Shown here: one piece after another, positions 47,047-58,135 of the stretch
Layout of the letters: every line of letters begins with the position of its first letter
Numbering within the stretch: the stretch's first letter is position 1
Assembly (NCBI RefSeq): GCF_022965805.1
Contig: NC_133114.1
Span: 5,786,261 to 5,850,260 of the forward strand
DNA length: 64,000 bases
Source: Primulina eburnea
Lineage: Eukaryota > Streptophyta > Magnoliopsida > Lamiales > Gesneriaceae
Reading direction: 5' to 3'
Position numbers and translations under genes: made by a program
Notes under the pieces: model-generated
What the model saw: only the letters and a program-made list of their open reading frames with translations
The model's database searches: none
Told to the model about the DNA's origin: nothing

Positions 47047-48447
47047 TTCAGTTGTGGAAGTTGCTATGGATGTTTGCTTCTTGCTGAACCATGAGATCAG
47101 TCTGTCCCCTAGAAACTGACACGATCCACTAGTACTTTTACGATCAAGCTTACATCCTGCATAATCTGCATCTGAATATCCAACTAAATTGAAAGATGAA
47201 TCTTTAGAATACCATAACCCAACATTTTGTGTGCCTTTAAGATATTTCAAAATACGCTTGGCAGCTGTAAAATGTGATTGCATAGGATTTGCTTGAAATC
47301 TAGCACACAGACATACAACAAATACAATATCAGGACGACTAGCAGTTAGGTACAATAATGAACCTATTAAACCTCTGTAAAGTGTCGTCTCAACTGATAT
47401 TCCCCCTTGATCAGTATCCAATTTTACTGATGAGCTCATGGGAGTACTTGCAGCTGAACACGATTCCATGCCAAACTTCTTCAGTAATTCCTTCGTGTAT
47501 TTAGTTTGACTAATGAAAGTGCCCGACTCCAGTTGCTTCACTTGTAATCCAAGAAAGAAGGTCAGTTCACCCATCATGCTCATTTCAAATTTCTCCTGCA
47601 TTAGCTTAGCAAATTTCTCGCATAATTTGGGGTTAGTTGACCCAAAAATATTGTCATCAACATAAATTTGAACGAGTAGAATATGATAATTCTTGGAAAA
47701 TTTGAACAATGTCTTATCAACTGATCCAACAAAAAAATCGTGATCAGTTAGAAATTTTGAAAGAGTTTCATACCAAGCTCTTGGAGCTTGTTTAAAAGCA
47801 TATAAGGCTTTGTTCTAATGGTAGACATGATCAGGAAGGTGATGAGTGATAAAACCTGGAGGTTGTTCAACGTAGACTTCTTTCTGCAACTGGCCATTCA
47901 GAAATGCACTCTTTACATCCATTTGATAGACTTCGAAGTTTTTGAATGAAGCATGGGCAAGGAATATTCTGATTGCCTCTAGTCTTGCAACTTGTGCATA
48001 TGTTTCATCGTAATCAATTTCTTCTTCTTGCATATATCCTTGTGCTAGCCTTGCTTTGTTGCGCACAACTGAACCATCTTCGTTCAGTTTGTTCCTGTAG
48101 ACCCATTTTGTACCTATAATAGTTTTTGAAATTGGTCTTGGAACTAAGTTCCAGACATTGTTATGGATAAACTGATTTACCTCCTCTTGCATTGAATTTA
48201 TCCAGTTTGGATCAGCAAGAGCTTCATCAATCTTCTTGAGTTCTAGTTGTGATACGAAAGCTGAATGAATGAATAGATTGAGCATCTGATTTCTTGTTCT
48301 TACTGGATCAGATGGATTACTTATTACCAACTCTGGAGGGTGTGATTTCTTCCATCTAATTTCAGCATTTTTTGTTTCTATATCAGCAATTTCTTCAGTA
48401 GGTAACTGAGTGTCTTCAGTTTCTGTTGACGCTAATTCAGTTGGCAA
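47041..48447 (-). pseudogene. Copia D reverse transcriptase and RNase H N-part
   Basis: The minus-strand frame from 48447 contains [57 protein letters not shown] and QPPGF, then a TAG near 47815 and a frame change. The frame from 47709 has the active-site loop QIYVDD (residues 15-19), FEMSMMGELTFFLGLQV, then RPDIVFVVCLCARFQ and RNase H DADYAGCKLDRKSTSG, ending at STTEA. The catalytic YVDD is intact. Stops at the joins make it non-functional as written. Confidence 0.93.
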
Positions 48448-48676
48448 CTGATTCTCATTTGCTTGCTCTATTAACTGATCATTAGGAACAGCTTATGGTT
48501 CTTCTGGTTGATCTAATACTTCTGGTTCAGGTGTTTGGAGGTTGCTTTGATTGATATGGATGTCTTCATCATCATCATCATCCAAGCTTATATCTGTAAA
48601 TCTATCAGCTAGCTCAACTTGATCAGTTGGCTTATCAGTTAGTACAGTTTCATCAAAAACAACATGGATAGATTGC

Positions 48677-49930
48677 TCAACATTTTAAAGTATTTTTGTT
48701 GAAAACTCTATAAGCTTTACTCACTGAAGAATAACCAAGAAATATTCCTTCTGCAGATTTAGCATCAAAGGCTTTTAAATGAGTTTTACCATTGACAAGT
48801 ATAAAACATCTGCAGACGAATATTTTAAAATATGAAACCACACTTTTTCTTCCATGCCAGATCTCATAAGGTGTTTTCATATGATTCTTATTAATCACTG
48901 ATCTGTTTTGAGTGTAACACGCAGTGTTTACTGCCTTTGCCCAAAACCTTTGAGAGATACTAGAATCAGCAAGCATTGTTCTAGCAGCCTCTTTGAGGGT
49001 CCGATTTCTCCTTTCAGCTACAGCATTTTGCTGAGGAGTTCTAGCTACTGAGAGCTCATGCTTAATTCCGGCATTCTCTAAATAATTTGAAAGAATTTGA
49101 TTGATAAATTCAGTTCCTCGATCGGACCTGATTCTGTCAATTCCAACTGATTTTTCATTTAATAATCTTTTGAAAAGCTTAATCAGTTGAGCAGCAGTTT
49201 GGTCTTTGGACTTGAGAAATATAACCCAAGTGAATCTTGAAAAATCATCTACAACCACCAAGGTGTATTTCATTCCCCCTAAGCTCATGACTGGTATTGG
49301 ACCAAATAGATCCATATGTAACAGCTCTAAGCATCGGGAAGAAGATTTACGACCCTTGTTCTTAAAAGAAGATTTGATTTGTTTACCAAACTGACATGCT
49401 GAGCAAATTTTATCTTTGATAAAATCCATTTTGGGCAATCCAGTAACAAGATCGTGGTTACTCAAATATGCAATAGACTTGAAGTTCAGGTGGTTTAATC
49501 TCTTATGCCACAACCAGTTTTTAGAAGATTTTGAAGCAATAAAACATACTGGTGCATAAGGTTGATCATTCCAGCTGACTTTATAAGTGTTTCCACACCT
49601 TTTTCCAGTTAGGATGATCTCTTCAGTTGAGCTTTTGACTGAACAAGAATGTTTGTCAAACTGAACTGAGAATCCATTATCGCATAATTGACTGATGCTG
49701 ATCAGATTATACTTGAGATTCTCAACTAATAATACGTCATTAATGGTGAAGTTACCATGGATAAGCTTACCCTTACCCACAGTTTTACCTTTAGAATTAT
49801 CTCCAAAACTGATGTTTGGTCCAGTGAACTTAACCAGTTGAGATAATAATTTTGAATCTCCTGTCATGTGGCGTGAACATCCACTATCCAAGTACCATAT
49901 AGATTCAATGCTTGTACCTGTTACCTGCAA
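48677..49930 (-). CDS. Copia D protease C-part, GAG-pre-integrase and integrase (417 aa open)
   Basis: Longest open frame of the element. In order: protease active site YLDSGCSRHM (Asp15), GAG-pre-integrase HHCC zinc site (His142, His146, Cys176, Cys179), then the integrase core with its DDE triad. The triad is Asp207 in HMDLFGP, Asp270 in RSDRGTEF and Glu306 in VAERRNR, all present. The C-terminal part has GRKSVVSYFKIF and GYSSVSKAYRVFN. It stops at 48677, before RT. It cuts the polyprotein and joins cDNA to host DNA. Part of one gag-pol gene, so the start codon at 49930 is not a true start. Confidence 0.93.
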   Translation of the reverse strand: MQVTGTSIESIWYLDSGCSRHMTGDSKLLSQLVKFTGPNISFGDNSKGKTVGKGKLIHGNFTINDVLLVENLKYNLISISQLCDNGFSVQFDKHSCSVKSSTEEIILTGKRCGNTYKVSWNDQPYAPVCFIASKSSKNWLWHKRLNHLNFKSIAYLSNHDLVTGLPKMDFIKDKICSACQFGKQIKSSFKNKGRKSSSRCLELLHMDLFGPIPVMSLGGMKYTLVVVDDFSRFTWVIFLKSKDQTAAQLIKLFKRLLNEKSVGIDRIRSDRGTEFINQILSNYLENAGIKHELSVARTPQQNAVAERRNRTLKEAARTMLADSSISQRFWAKAVNTACYTQNRSVINKNHMKTPYEIWHGRKSVVSYFKIFVCRCFILVNGKTHLKAFDAKSAEGIFLGYSSVSKAYRVFNKNTLKC

Positions 49931-49962
49931 TCACACACAAGATAAGATTCTGGTACCCTTTT

Positions 49963-50610
49963 CTACTTGGGTCCAAAGTTAATTAGTCCTTTAGGAATCC
50001 AGACTTGGATCAGTCTAACTGACCGTCCAGTTGCTGTATTCCAGATGGTCTTTCCCGGTCTGTATGTGCTTGGTGTATGGTGTGCAGAAGAAACAACATG
50101 TGATTTGCCCTTTTTCAACTGATTGTTCAGCCAGTATCTCTTCTGAACTGGCTTCCTGTTATAGTAATTTGAGTAGCCATTTGAGTAATTTTTGCTGAAA
50201 ATTTTTGGTGGCTGACTTCGTGAGTCAGTCACAACTTTTGGGCTATAACCAATACCACATCTTTTGCCCTTATTCATACTTACAGTTGGCTGTTCAATCA
50301 GTTTACTTGGCTCAGATTGTTCTTGTACCATAACTGATTTGACAAAGTGAATGTATTTCCCTTTATCCATATTCAGTTTTGGTCGAGTATCTTTGAGAGA
50401 CATTTCATCTTGGTTACTGAACCCTAAACCAGTTTTATCAGTAACTGATTTTTGTGAGTTCTGTATATCAGTCAATGCAACAGATGATTTGTTCCAAGCC
50501 TGAATAAGCTCAGTTTGCTTTGAATTTTCAAGTATCAACTTTTGAATCATTAATTGATCCTTGCTTCTTTCACTATTGAGTTCAGCAATCTCCTTTTTCA
50601 GACTCAACAT
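49963..50610 (-). pseudogene. Copia D gag-protease linker
   Basis: Minus-strand frame with a coiled-coil-like start (MLSLKKEIAELNSERSKDQ) and a polar, Lys/Ser/Asn-rich remainder ending FGPK at a stop 33 bp before the protease frame. Colinear with gag (upstream) and protease (downstream). The frame differs from gag because of a shift near 50640. Confidence 0.8.
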
Positions 50611-50650
50611 GTCAACTGATTCATCAGTTGTAGTCTTATTGTCAATAGGA

Positions 50651-51927
50651 TCATTTTGCTTTGCTCTGGCCTTTCAAATGATAATGCAAGCTTATGATAC
50701 TCACTGACCATGTCATGCAGTGTTGAAATAATTTCTTCTCTCGTAAAATCAGTGGAGCTAAAGTCAAATACTGTTGACTGCTGGACTTCAGTTCTGTGTC
50801 ACCAGCCATCAAACATTTCACTTCCTCTTCATTGTCACTAGAACTGCATGAAGTTTCTGGTTCTGACTCCTCTCTGTCAGTGTCTGCCCACTTTGATTTG
50901 CTTTCTTCAGCCAAGAGCACTTCATGCTTCTTCCTGGAGAACTTCTTATCATCTTTGGATCTCTTTTTGTGCTCATATGGTTTCTTTCTTCTTTCAGTTG
51001 AGCCTTGACTGTCTTTCTTTGGTTCGGTACAGTCAGCAATGAAGTGACCTGGTTTGCCACATTTGTAGCAAGCGTTTGATTCTTCCTTGGAATTGCTTCT
51101 TTGATATTTATTTTGAAAGTTTCCTTGATTTTTCCTCATAAATCTTCCAAACTTTTTGATGAACAATGATATGGCATCATTGCTTAGTTGATCAGCAGCT
51201 TTTTCAACTGAACCAGTTGGTTCTGTTCTAACAGCAGCTAAGGCAGTCGTGGCTGCTGGAATAGACGATTCTCCTTCTCGAGTTTGCAACTCAAACTCGT
51301 AGGCTTTCAAATCAGCAAATAGATCATGAAACTCAACTTTGTTCAGATCCTTGGATTCCCTCATTGCCATGATCTTCACATCCCACTCTTGGGAAGACCT
51401 CTGATTATCTTCAATGCAACTGCTTTGTTTGAGTACACTTTTCCAAGTGCATTTAGTTCATTGATGATGCAGCTGGTTCTTTCATCATAATCATGCATCG
51501 TTTCACCAACTCTCATTTTGATATTGTCAAACTTCTGAACAACAACAGAAAGTTTGTTTTCTTTGGTTTGTTCGTTACCTTCGCAAAGCTGGATCAGCTT
51601 CTCCCAAATCTCTTTGGCTGTCTTGCACATTTTGATTTTGCTGAAAGTTACTTTATCCAGCGTCTTATATAGTATGTCATTTGCCACATTATCCAAGTTG
51701 GCTTTTCTTTTATCCTCTGCGGTCCATTCTTCTCTGGGATTTTCTATACGATGAGGTGCCCCATCAGTAATGGCAACAGCTGTGTTGGCTTTCAAAATCT
51801 TCATGGGTCCATCAGTTATAACGTACCACATATCATCATCTTGTGCAGCTAGATGAGCCTGCATCCTGATCTTCCAATCATCGAAGTCTTCTCTAGAGAA
51901 CATAGGAATCTTATTGAATGAAGACAT
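50651..51927 (-). pseudogene. Copia D gag (one frameshift)
   Basis: Starts MSSFNKIPMFSREDFDDWK at 51927 (DUF4219/UBN2 gag), with WEKLIQLCEGNEQTKENKL and YDERTSCIINELNALGK. The frame breaks at RGLPKSGM (51376) through an apparent one-base deletion. It resumes from 51379 with MAMRESKDLNKVEFHDLFADLKAYEFEL. The zinc knuckle CYKCGKPGHFIADC (Cys104, Cys107, His112, Cys117 of the second frame) is intact, followed by a basic and then an acidic stretch. Forms the particle and binds RNA. Confidence 0.93.
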
Positions 51928-51970
51928 AAAGAGAAATTTGAGTATAGATATTCTTAGACGAGATACAACT

Positions 51971-51982
51971 GCTCTGATACCA
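51971..51982 (-). other. Primer-binding site (initiator Met tRNA) of copia D
   Basis: TGGTATCAGAGC on the minus strand, two bases from the LTR. Confidence 0.96.
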
Positions 51983-51984
51983 CT

Positions 51985-52944
51985 TGAAAGGATCGGTTAA
52001 ACGAATAAAGAGTGTTTATAAGGGGGGGTTGAATAAACACTCCTCAAATTTTAAATATTCTTCGACAATTTGAGTTCAGTTTTGTTACAAACTGATACTA
52101 GGTATCACGTCGGTCAATGACAATCAGTTAAACTGAATGAAACAGTTGCGGAAAATAAACTGACTGAAAGATAGAGTATCTAACAAAGAAAATAATGACT
52201 GAAGTAAAGATAACACAATTTGTTTCTGGATGTTCGGAGACTTGAATAACTCCTACGTCACCCCTTCTATCACGAAGATAGGATATCCACTAAAAGACTT
52301 TGATCAAATACAAGATACTACACTGACCCACTTCAGTTTGGACTTATCACTTTGCCACAACTGAAACTCTTAGTATATAACAATTTTACAGATGGTAACT
52401 GATCTTAGCACAACTTAGAAAAGCTTATCAAAGATTACACAGTGCTATTTAAGCTCGAGAATGTAGCCTTGAATGCTACTGATAAAACTGGTAAACGTGA
52501 GCTTTTAACTTCTGAATGTGAGTAGATATTTTTGCAGCGTAACAGCAAGTAGAATGTAATAGCTGAAATCAGTCGTTGTTTCTTCGGCTGCTATCTTCGA
52601 TTATTTATAGGTTTCTCTCTCAACGGTAACATTAAAGGATATTTGAATATTCTAACCGTTGATTGCCACGTCGATATACTCTGACAGTCGTACACTGCTT
52701 TTCTGAAATACGGCGATCCACTACCAGTTGCAGGTAGTTGTACTATTTGTCGGTTGTCGCTTTCAACTGATGACTTGTACAGCTGAGAGATCAGCTAGTA
52801 AAGAATCAGTTGAAGAGAATGAATTTCAGTTGTATCGATCAGTTAACTGAATTCAGCGGATGACGTGTTCAGTTGACGATCAGTTCAGTTGGTTAGTTCA
52901 GTTGGTTCATCTTTTGTCAAAACACCGGAATTAAGTTTCCAACA
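51985..52944 (-). repeat. 5' LTR of copia D (960 bp)
   Basis: Matches 41864-42824 apart from about five substitutions and one single-base gap. TSD AAGGT follows at 52945-52949. Confidence 0.97.
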
Positions 52945-52949
52945 AAGGT

Positions 52950-53877
52950 TTTAAGGGGAAAAATGATCATTTTCCACCCAGGTCGAGTTAGCAATCATGG
53001 CAGTGCCCTGATAAATGATAATGCATATTTAAAATGTATATGTAATTATGAATATGAATTTTTATGAAAATGCTGAAAAATACGTTGCATGCTTGTTTTT
53101 AAGAAAAATGTAGGTATATGCATGAATTTTACAAATGATGAATATGATGACACATTTTGAAAGAGTGGAGTTGGTCGTGACTAATACGAACGCAAACACG
53201 AACACAAACATGTAAGGCCAAGACTCGGCGGTGGGTAAAATTGTCGCTGATGTTCCCGCCGCTGGGTACCGCGGTTATACGTAGATGGATCCATCGACTT
53301 AGAGCTGATACAAAAGTCACAACTAATGAATTGAATTCAATAAGAAAAAATGAACACGTATATGATGATATGTTATGACACAATTTGCTATGACTCGACA
53401 TGTTTACATTCATGTTTATGCTTTTTAGGATCATGAAACTTATTTTAATTATAGTACTTTTCATGGTTGCATGTTATGTATATGTATTTGTTATAATAGT
53501 ACATGTGTGTTGAGTCTTTAGACTTACTAGGTGTGATTGGTGCAAGTGAGCGTGATTTTGAGGAGACTAGAGGTGCTGAGGACTGATCTGGCTGAGTTGG
53601 TGGAGCACGATAACCCGAGGTCCTCGCGTTGCTTCCGCACTATTAATTTATGATGAATAAGTTTTTCATGGATTGAATTTTAAATATTTATGCTATTTTA
53701 AAATTCTCCAGATTTAAGTTTGTTTGATTGTTCACGATTTTTAGATTTAACTGCAATCGAAATTATTTAATTGTTTCAAAGTGAATGATTCGATTTAATT
53801 ATGCATATGTTTTATATATTTTGGCAAAGGCAATTCAAAAGAAAAAAAATAGTAGCATTTAAGTAGTAGACGTTACA
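52950..53877 (+). repeat. Gypsy-type LTR3, right part
   Basis: Contains GATGGATCCATC (53284-53295), TGAGTCTTTAGACTTA (53511-53526), a CCGAGGTCCTCG box (53615) and GCTTCCGCACTA, and ends GTAGACGTTACA at 53877. These landmarks and their order match LTR2 and LTR4 read on the other strand. No TSD partner was found, so the left end is uncertain. Confidence 0.88.
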
Positions 53878-54900
53878 ATCGCATTGTAGTGCAATTACTT
53901 AAATATCTTAACTTAACTCCATATGTGGGTCTTTGGGTATCCCAAAGACTCGAGTTTTAACATTATTAGATATTCATATGCAAATTATGGAGGTTTCAAG
54001 ATAGAAGAGCACTAATGGATCATGTTAGTTCTTATGGGATATACTGTTCTCTTGGTTTAGGAATAAATAAACTTTGATTGCCACATTAATAGCTGATGTT
54101 TAGTATCTAATCATCGGGAGTTGTTGTGAACAACTAATTTGGATTCAACTACAATAAAATATTATTTAATTCAAGCCGTCGAATCAACAGTCTTCCGTGA
54201 CAATACAAGTATCATAGTAATCACCTACAATCTTGTTTTGCATTCTCGGACAAACATATTGACATCAAACGTCATTTCATCTTAGATTATGTGATAAAAA
54301 GGATATCAGGTTGGAATCATCTCAACATAAAATAAAGTTGCTAACATATTCAATAAACCACTTCCAAACGTTAAGTTTTCTTATTTACGTATTATACTTG
54401 GTTTAGTCGATTTAAATTAATGCATAAATTATGTGCAAAAATTTGACCTGATAAAAAATTTATTAAGCCAATACACAACTCTCACTGCTCCGATTAGAGG
54501 TTGTGGAAACTTAATCTTATCAAATGCTCTATCCTTTTCTCTTTGAAATAAATTAATCATATTAAATGGTTCACTTTAAATATTTCAAATTATTAATTAT
54601 TTTAAATTTATAATTTATAGATTTCATGGTTATATTATATTTAAATGTTTTTTTCAATCGCATACATGAATCGCCAAACGTCACTTGTTGACTTTTCAAA
54701 ATTTTAAAATGTCACCAATGACATACAGACGCGTGATTTGTCATGTCTATCAAATCGCATCGTTTATATATTGTTATCTGTTTTTCATTCTTTCCGATTA
54801 CCATGCATCCTCTCGTATTCTTCAAGCAATACTACTCTATTTTCATTCTAGATGCTTATTGCAGAAACAGTTAGACCATTTATTCAAACCAACAATCAAT
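53878..54900. other. Non-genic AT-rich sequence
   Basis: No ORF or structure that I can support. The last 200 bp may be the upstream part of the env-like copy that follows. Confidence 0.5.
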
Positions 54901-56335
54901 ATGACAAGATACTCAAACAATACTCTAGCCATCAACTTTTCATCTGTTCTGGCCATGAAGGACAAGGCCGGTCCCAATGTTTAGGATGTTATAGGTTTTA
55001 TGACTCATGAAGGTTCTAGGTTTCAGCTTCCAGTACTTAGAGACTATAATAAACGAGTTGTTCGAGCCCGTAAGGATGGAGCATAGATCCATCGTGTGCA
55101 TAGTCCAAGGATTCAATCTCTATATAACCCAGAATTTGTTTGTAGAAACGTTCAACCTACCAACATTTGGAGTCAGATATTTCTCCCAACTGCCAGAAGG
55201 CAACACTACTCAGTAGAAAACTGAGTTTAGTTTGTCAGACTGCTCTTGATACTCCAATTACCTAGAAGAAAGATTTGAAGATGGAGTATCGATTGCTAGC
55301 AAACATTGTTAACAAGCCGCTTTTAGCCAAGGCTGGTGCCATTGACAAGATAACGACTGAGAAATTCCTTGTCATGGGGACCATGGCCTCCAAAATCAAT
55401 GTAAACTGCTCCAACATTATGTTCAAGACTTTCACCTGCATCATGAACAAGGAAGCTCAATATCCTAAGTTCGCATTTTCTCTCTGCTATCTAGTAAGTC
55501 ATATGCAAATTAAGCTGGTAAATGTGGTCCAGCTTCCCAAAGCCAAGTTATTGAACTAGAAAAATGTAGAAATCTACACAAGAAGCAGTTTCCAACCAGA
55601 GTCAAGTTGTTAGATTTAAAACATGAGAGAGAAATAGAGGAAGTTGTGAAGGAGAAGAAATAGACCAACAAGGCCAAAAAACCTGCCAATCAGACAAATA
55701 AGAAGCTGGTTATCTCTTCAGACTTTGATGATGCCAGAGAGAAGGTTCCTCTCACTCGGGTCTATTCTAAAAAGAAGAAGCGGATGGAAAAGTCTGAAAT
55801 AAAGAATATCAAGTTGATTAAGCACGTTTCTGCTTCTTCGCCCTGCTCCAATTCTATTTGTTCCCATATTTATCCTAAAGGGCCTCAAAATTGTGGAACC
55901 AGAAGAGACTTCTCACCATTCCGGTCTCCCAATCATTTATCCGCAATCCAAAGGAAAGGAAATCTTTGAGGTCGAGACCAAACTCTCCAACGCCTCCATT
56001 AACCTCGAAATGGAACAATTAAACCAAAGTGCAAAACGAACAATGGCAGAGTTTGACAGTTGCTTTAGAGCAGAAGATGTTGAAATGGGTAGAAACAGAT
56101 ATTATCACAGAGGCTCTCCAGTGGCTAGATTTTATTGAGCAGGAATTGAAAGAAAGTATCTTGCGATACGTAATACAACAGTAGAGATAAAACTTCATCT
56201 CTCATAGTCTGACTGTTGTTAACGATGCAACAGTGATCCACCAGTTGGAGAGGAATGCTCTCATCTATAAAAGTACAAGTAATAAGGCAAGAGCGTGAGA
56301 TTTCAGTCGTTGAAAAAGCAAGAGTTGAAGCTATC
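54901..56335 (+). pseudogene. Second env-like gene copy, N-terminal two thirds (decayed)
   Basis: The plus-strand reading begins MTRYSNNTLAINFSSVLAM, parallel to the start of the env-like ORF of copia D (AMSINFGSILSF). After stops it gives KMEYRLLANIVNKPLLAKAG and TEKFLVMGTMASKI (55275-55400), parallel to KHEVKLLADVVAKG and LTLEKF. Further on come a lysine-rich part (VYSKKKKRMEKSEIKNIK, 55770) and QSKGKEIFEVE (55945). The order and spacing match the copy at 42957-45592. No gag-pol of the parent element lies beside it. Many stops. Confidence 0.75.
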
Positions 56336-57521
56336 TGTAAGGTCCAAAACTAAGAAAACATAATCCAACTGTATACAAATCTAGGAAAATGAGAAATGAT
56401 CAATTAAATGATTTTATTGGCATTAGTAAATTGAGATATGCATGATTACATGCTAAAATAGGATTTTATTATTTGAATACATAAAACTGTATTTTTAAAG
56501 GTTATTCGAGATGCGATTGACAAACGGAGATCGATGACTGAAAAAAAAAGAAAATATTTTTATAAATAATTGTTTTCAATTATTTAAAATAATATTGATG
56601 CTAAATGGTATCTTTGAAAATAAAGTGTTTTGCCGTGATTTTATACGTCGGTTCGTAAATTTTAACGGTATTTGATTTTCAACGAAAATATGAATTTTTT
56701 GACAACTCGACTAATATTTTCACGAACTTTTCTAAACGAAATATTTAAATATACACTAATGGGCTTAATGGTCCTAGCATACCATACTAATGAGCCTAAT
56801 CTTGCACAATTATGTATTTATCAAAATTAAAGCCTAAAACCCCGACGCCAAACCCTCAAACTCACATCCCTTCCCCTCAATTTTACAAGGACTCTCCCCT
56901 CCCCCTCAAACACACGCACACACGAAAAATCATTAAGGGAGGCCACAGTTTTGAAGGAAAATCAACCAAGGGTCTTCCGTTCGTCGTTTAGAAAAGTTCG
57001 TGAAAATATTTCGTTTAGAAAAGTTCGTGAAAAATCATCATAATCCCCTCAAACTTTAATATTTTCTTTTCATATTTTAAAATTTTACTTTTAATACCTA
57101 AAAGACCCTCGTGAGCCATGATGTTATGATGATATGATTGGGGATATCGTGGGGGAAAAGACCCAGAAGGAGCCCATTTACAGGAGAAAGCCCCAGAGAG
57201 AGCCCGTCTATGGGAGAAGGACTCAGAGGGAGCTCGACGATCGTATTTCTATATGATGATGATAGGCCAAGGCTCAGTTGACGGGTGAGAGTGTCCCTGA
57301 TGTCCCCGCCGTCCAGTACTGTGGTTACACGTAGATGGATCCATCGACCTTATGATGAAACGTAAGTCACAATTAACTATCTGAATTCAATAAAAGGAAA
57401 ACATATATGTTTATGATGAAAAGGGAAAATGTTTATGATGAAATGATATATGTTATAAAATGATGAAAGGAAAAAAGTTTATTTTTATGTATGTTCATGA
57501 AAAGTTATTTTATCGACTATG
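56336..57521 (+). repeat. Gypsy-type LTR5, 3'-truncated
   Basis: Starts TGTAAGGTCC. Carries AGGAGCCC/AGAGAGCCC repeats (57165-57240) and the GATGGATCCATC palindrome (57334-57345), but ends before the TGAGTCTTTAGACTCA box and the CGTTACA terminus. The flanks are CTATC (56331-56335) and CTATG (57517-57521), a possible imperfect TSD. It splits the env-like copy. Confidence 0.7.
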
Positions 57522-58130
57522 ATCAAAGGAATTTGTACACCCTTCTCACATGCTAGAAGACATTATTGTCGAGAAAGGTTGAAATTACACTAATGAAGAT
57601 TTGAACCTAGGGTCACTGCCAACCACTATAGCCGATAAACAGATAATTAAAGATCCCATTGCTTCACATAATATTCTGTCTCGCAAAAAGTTGGTTATAT
57701 ATAGAGAAAAAATTGAGAAGGTACAAATTGAAAAAAAGGCTGATCGGCCGCCAGAACAAGTCCTGGATCAACTTGCCAGTGCCATCTTTACCAGTATAAT
57801 CGGTGGTACTATGGAACACCAATTTGGTCCCTCCTCTTCTTGAGATGATTTCTTAATTGAAAGAGACTCTTCGACAAAGACTCCCTTTGACAATCTCATG
57901 TCTCAACGCATCTCAATCTCTCAATCCATGAATGACGTAGAAGTATAAACTATGCTCACCAAGTACAGTTTGACAATTTCAAATCTCAAATTGTAAAGAG
58001 CGCAAGTGCCATTGAATCCTTATTCTAATTGACCAAGGTCGATCAAACTTAAATAAAAAATGAAGTTGTCACCATGAAAATTAAACTTTCAGCTCAGATT
58101 TCAAGAAATCAAGTTTTATGGACATTGAGT
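57522..58130 (+). pseudogene. Second env-like gene copy, C-terminal part (decayed)
   Basis: The plus-strand reading DRPPEQVLDQLASAI (57740), then SSSRDDF-like sequence and many stops with an amphipathic flavour. Assigned as the rest of the env-like gene by position between LTR5 and LTR4 and by composition; direct similarity is weak. Confidence 0.45.
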
Positions 58131-58135
58131 TGAAA

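Larger units (their letters stand above)
41864..52944 (-). mobile_element. Copia element D, Sirevirus-like, 11.1 kb, young
   Basis: Complete structure on the minus strand: 960/961-bp LTRs differing at about six positions by eye, perfect 5-bp TSDs (AAGGT), primer-binding site and polypurine tract. It carries gag-pol in copia order (protease, integrase, RT, RNase H) and a long extra ORF between RNase H and the 3' LTR. It also carries an antisense ORF on the plus strand. The RT/integrase flavour (VQIYVDD...FGST, FEMSMMGEL) and the post-pol ORF point to the Sirevirus (SIRE) lineage. Most frames carry at least one stop or shift. Confidence 0.95.

Noticed and set aside
55007..55216. Separate small genes at 55007-56138
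   Set aside because: They are frame fragments of one decayed env-like gene.
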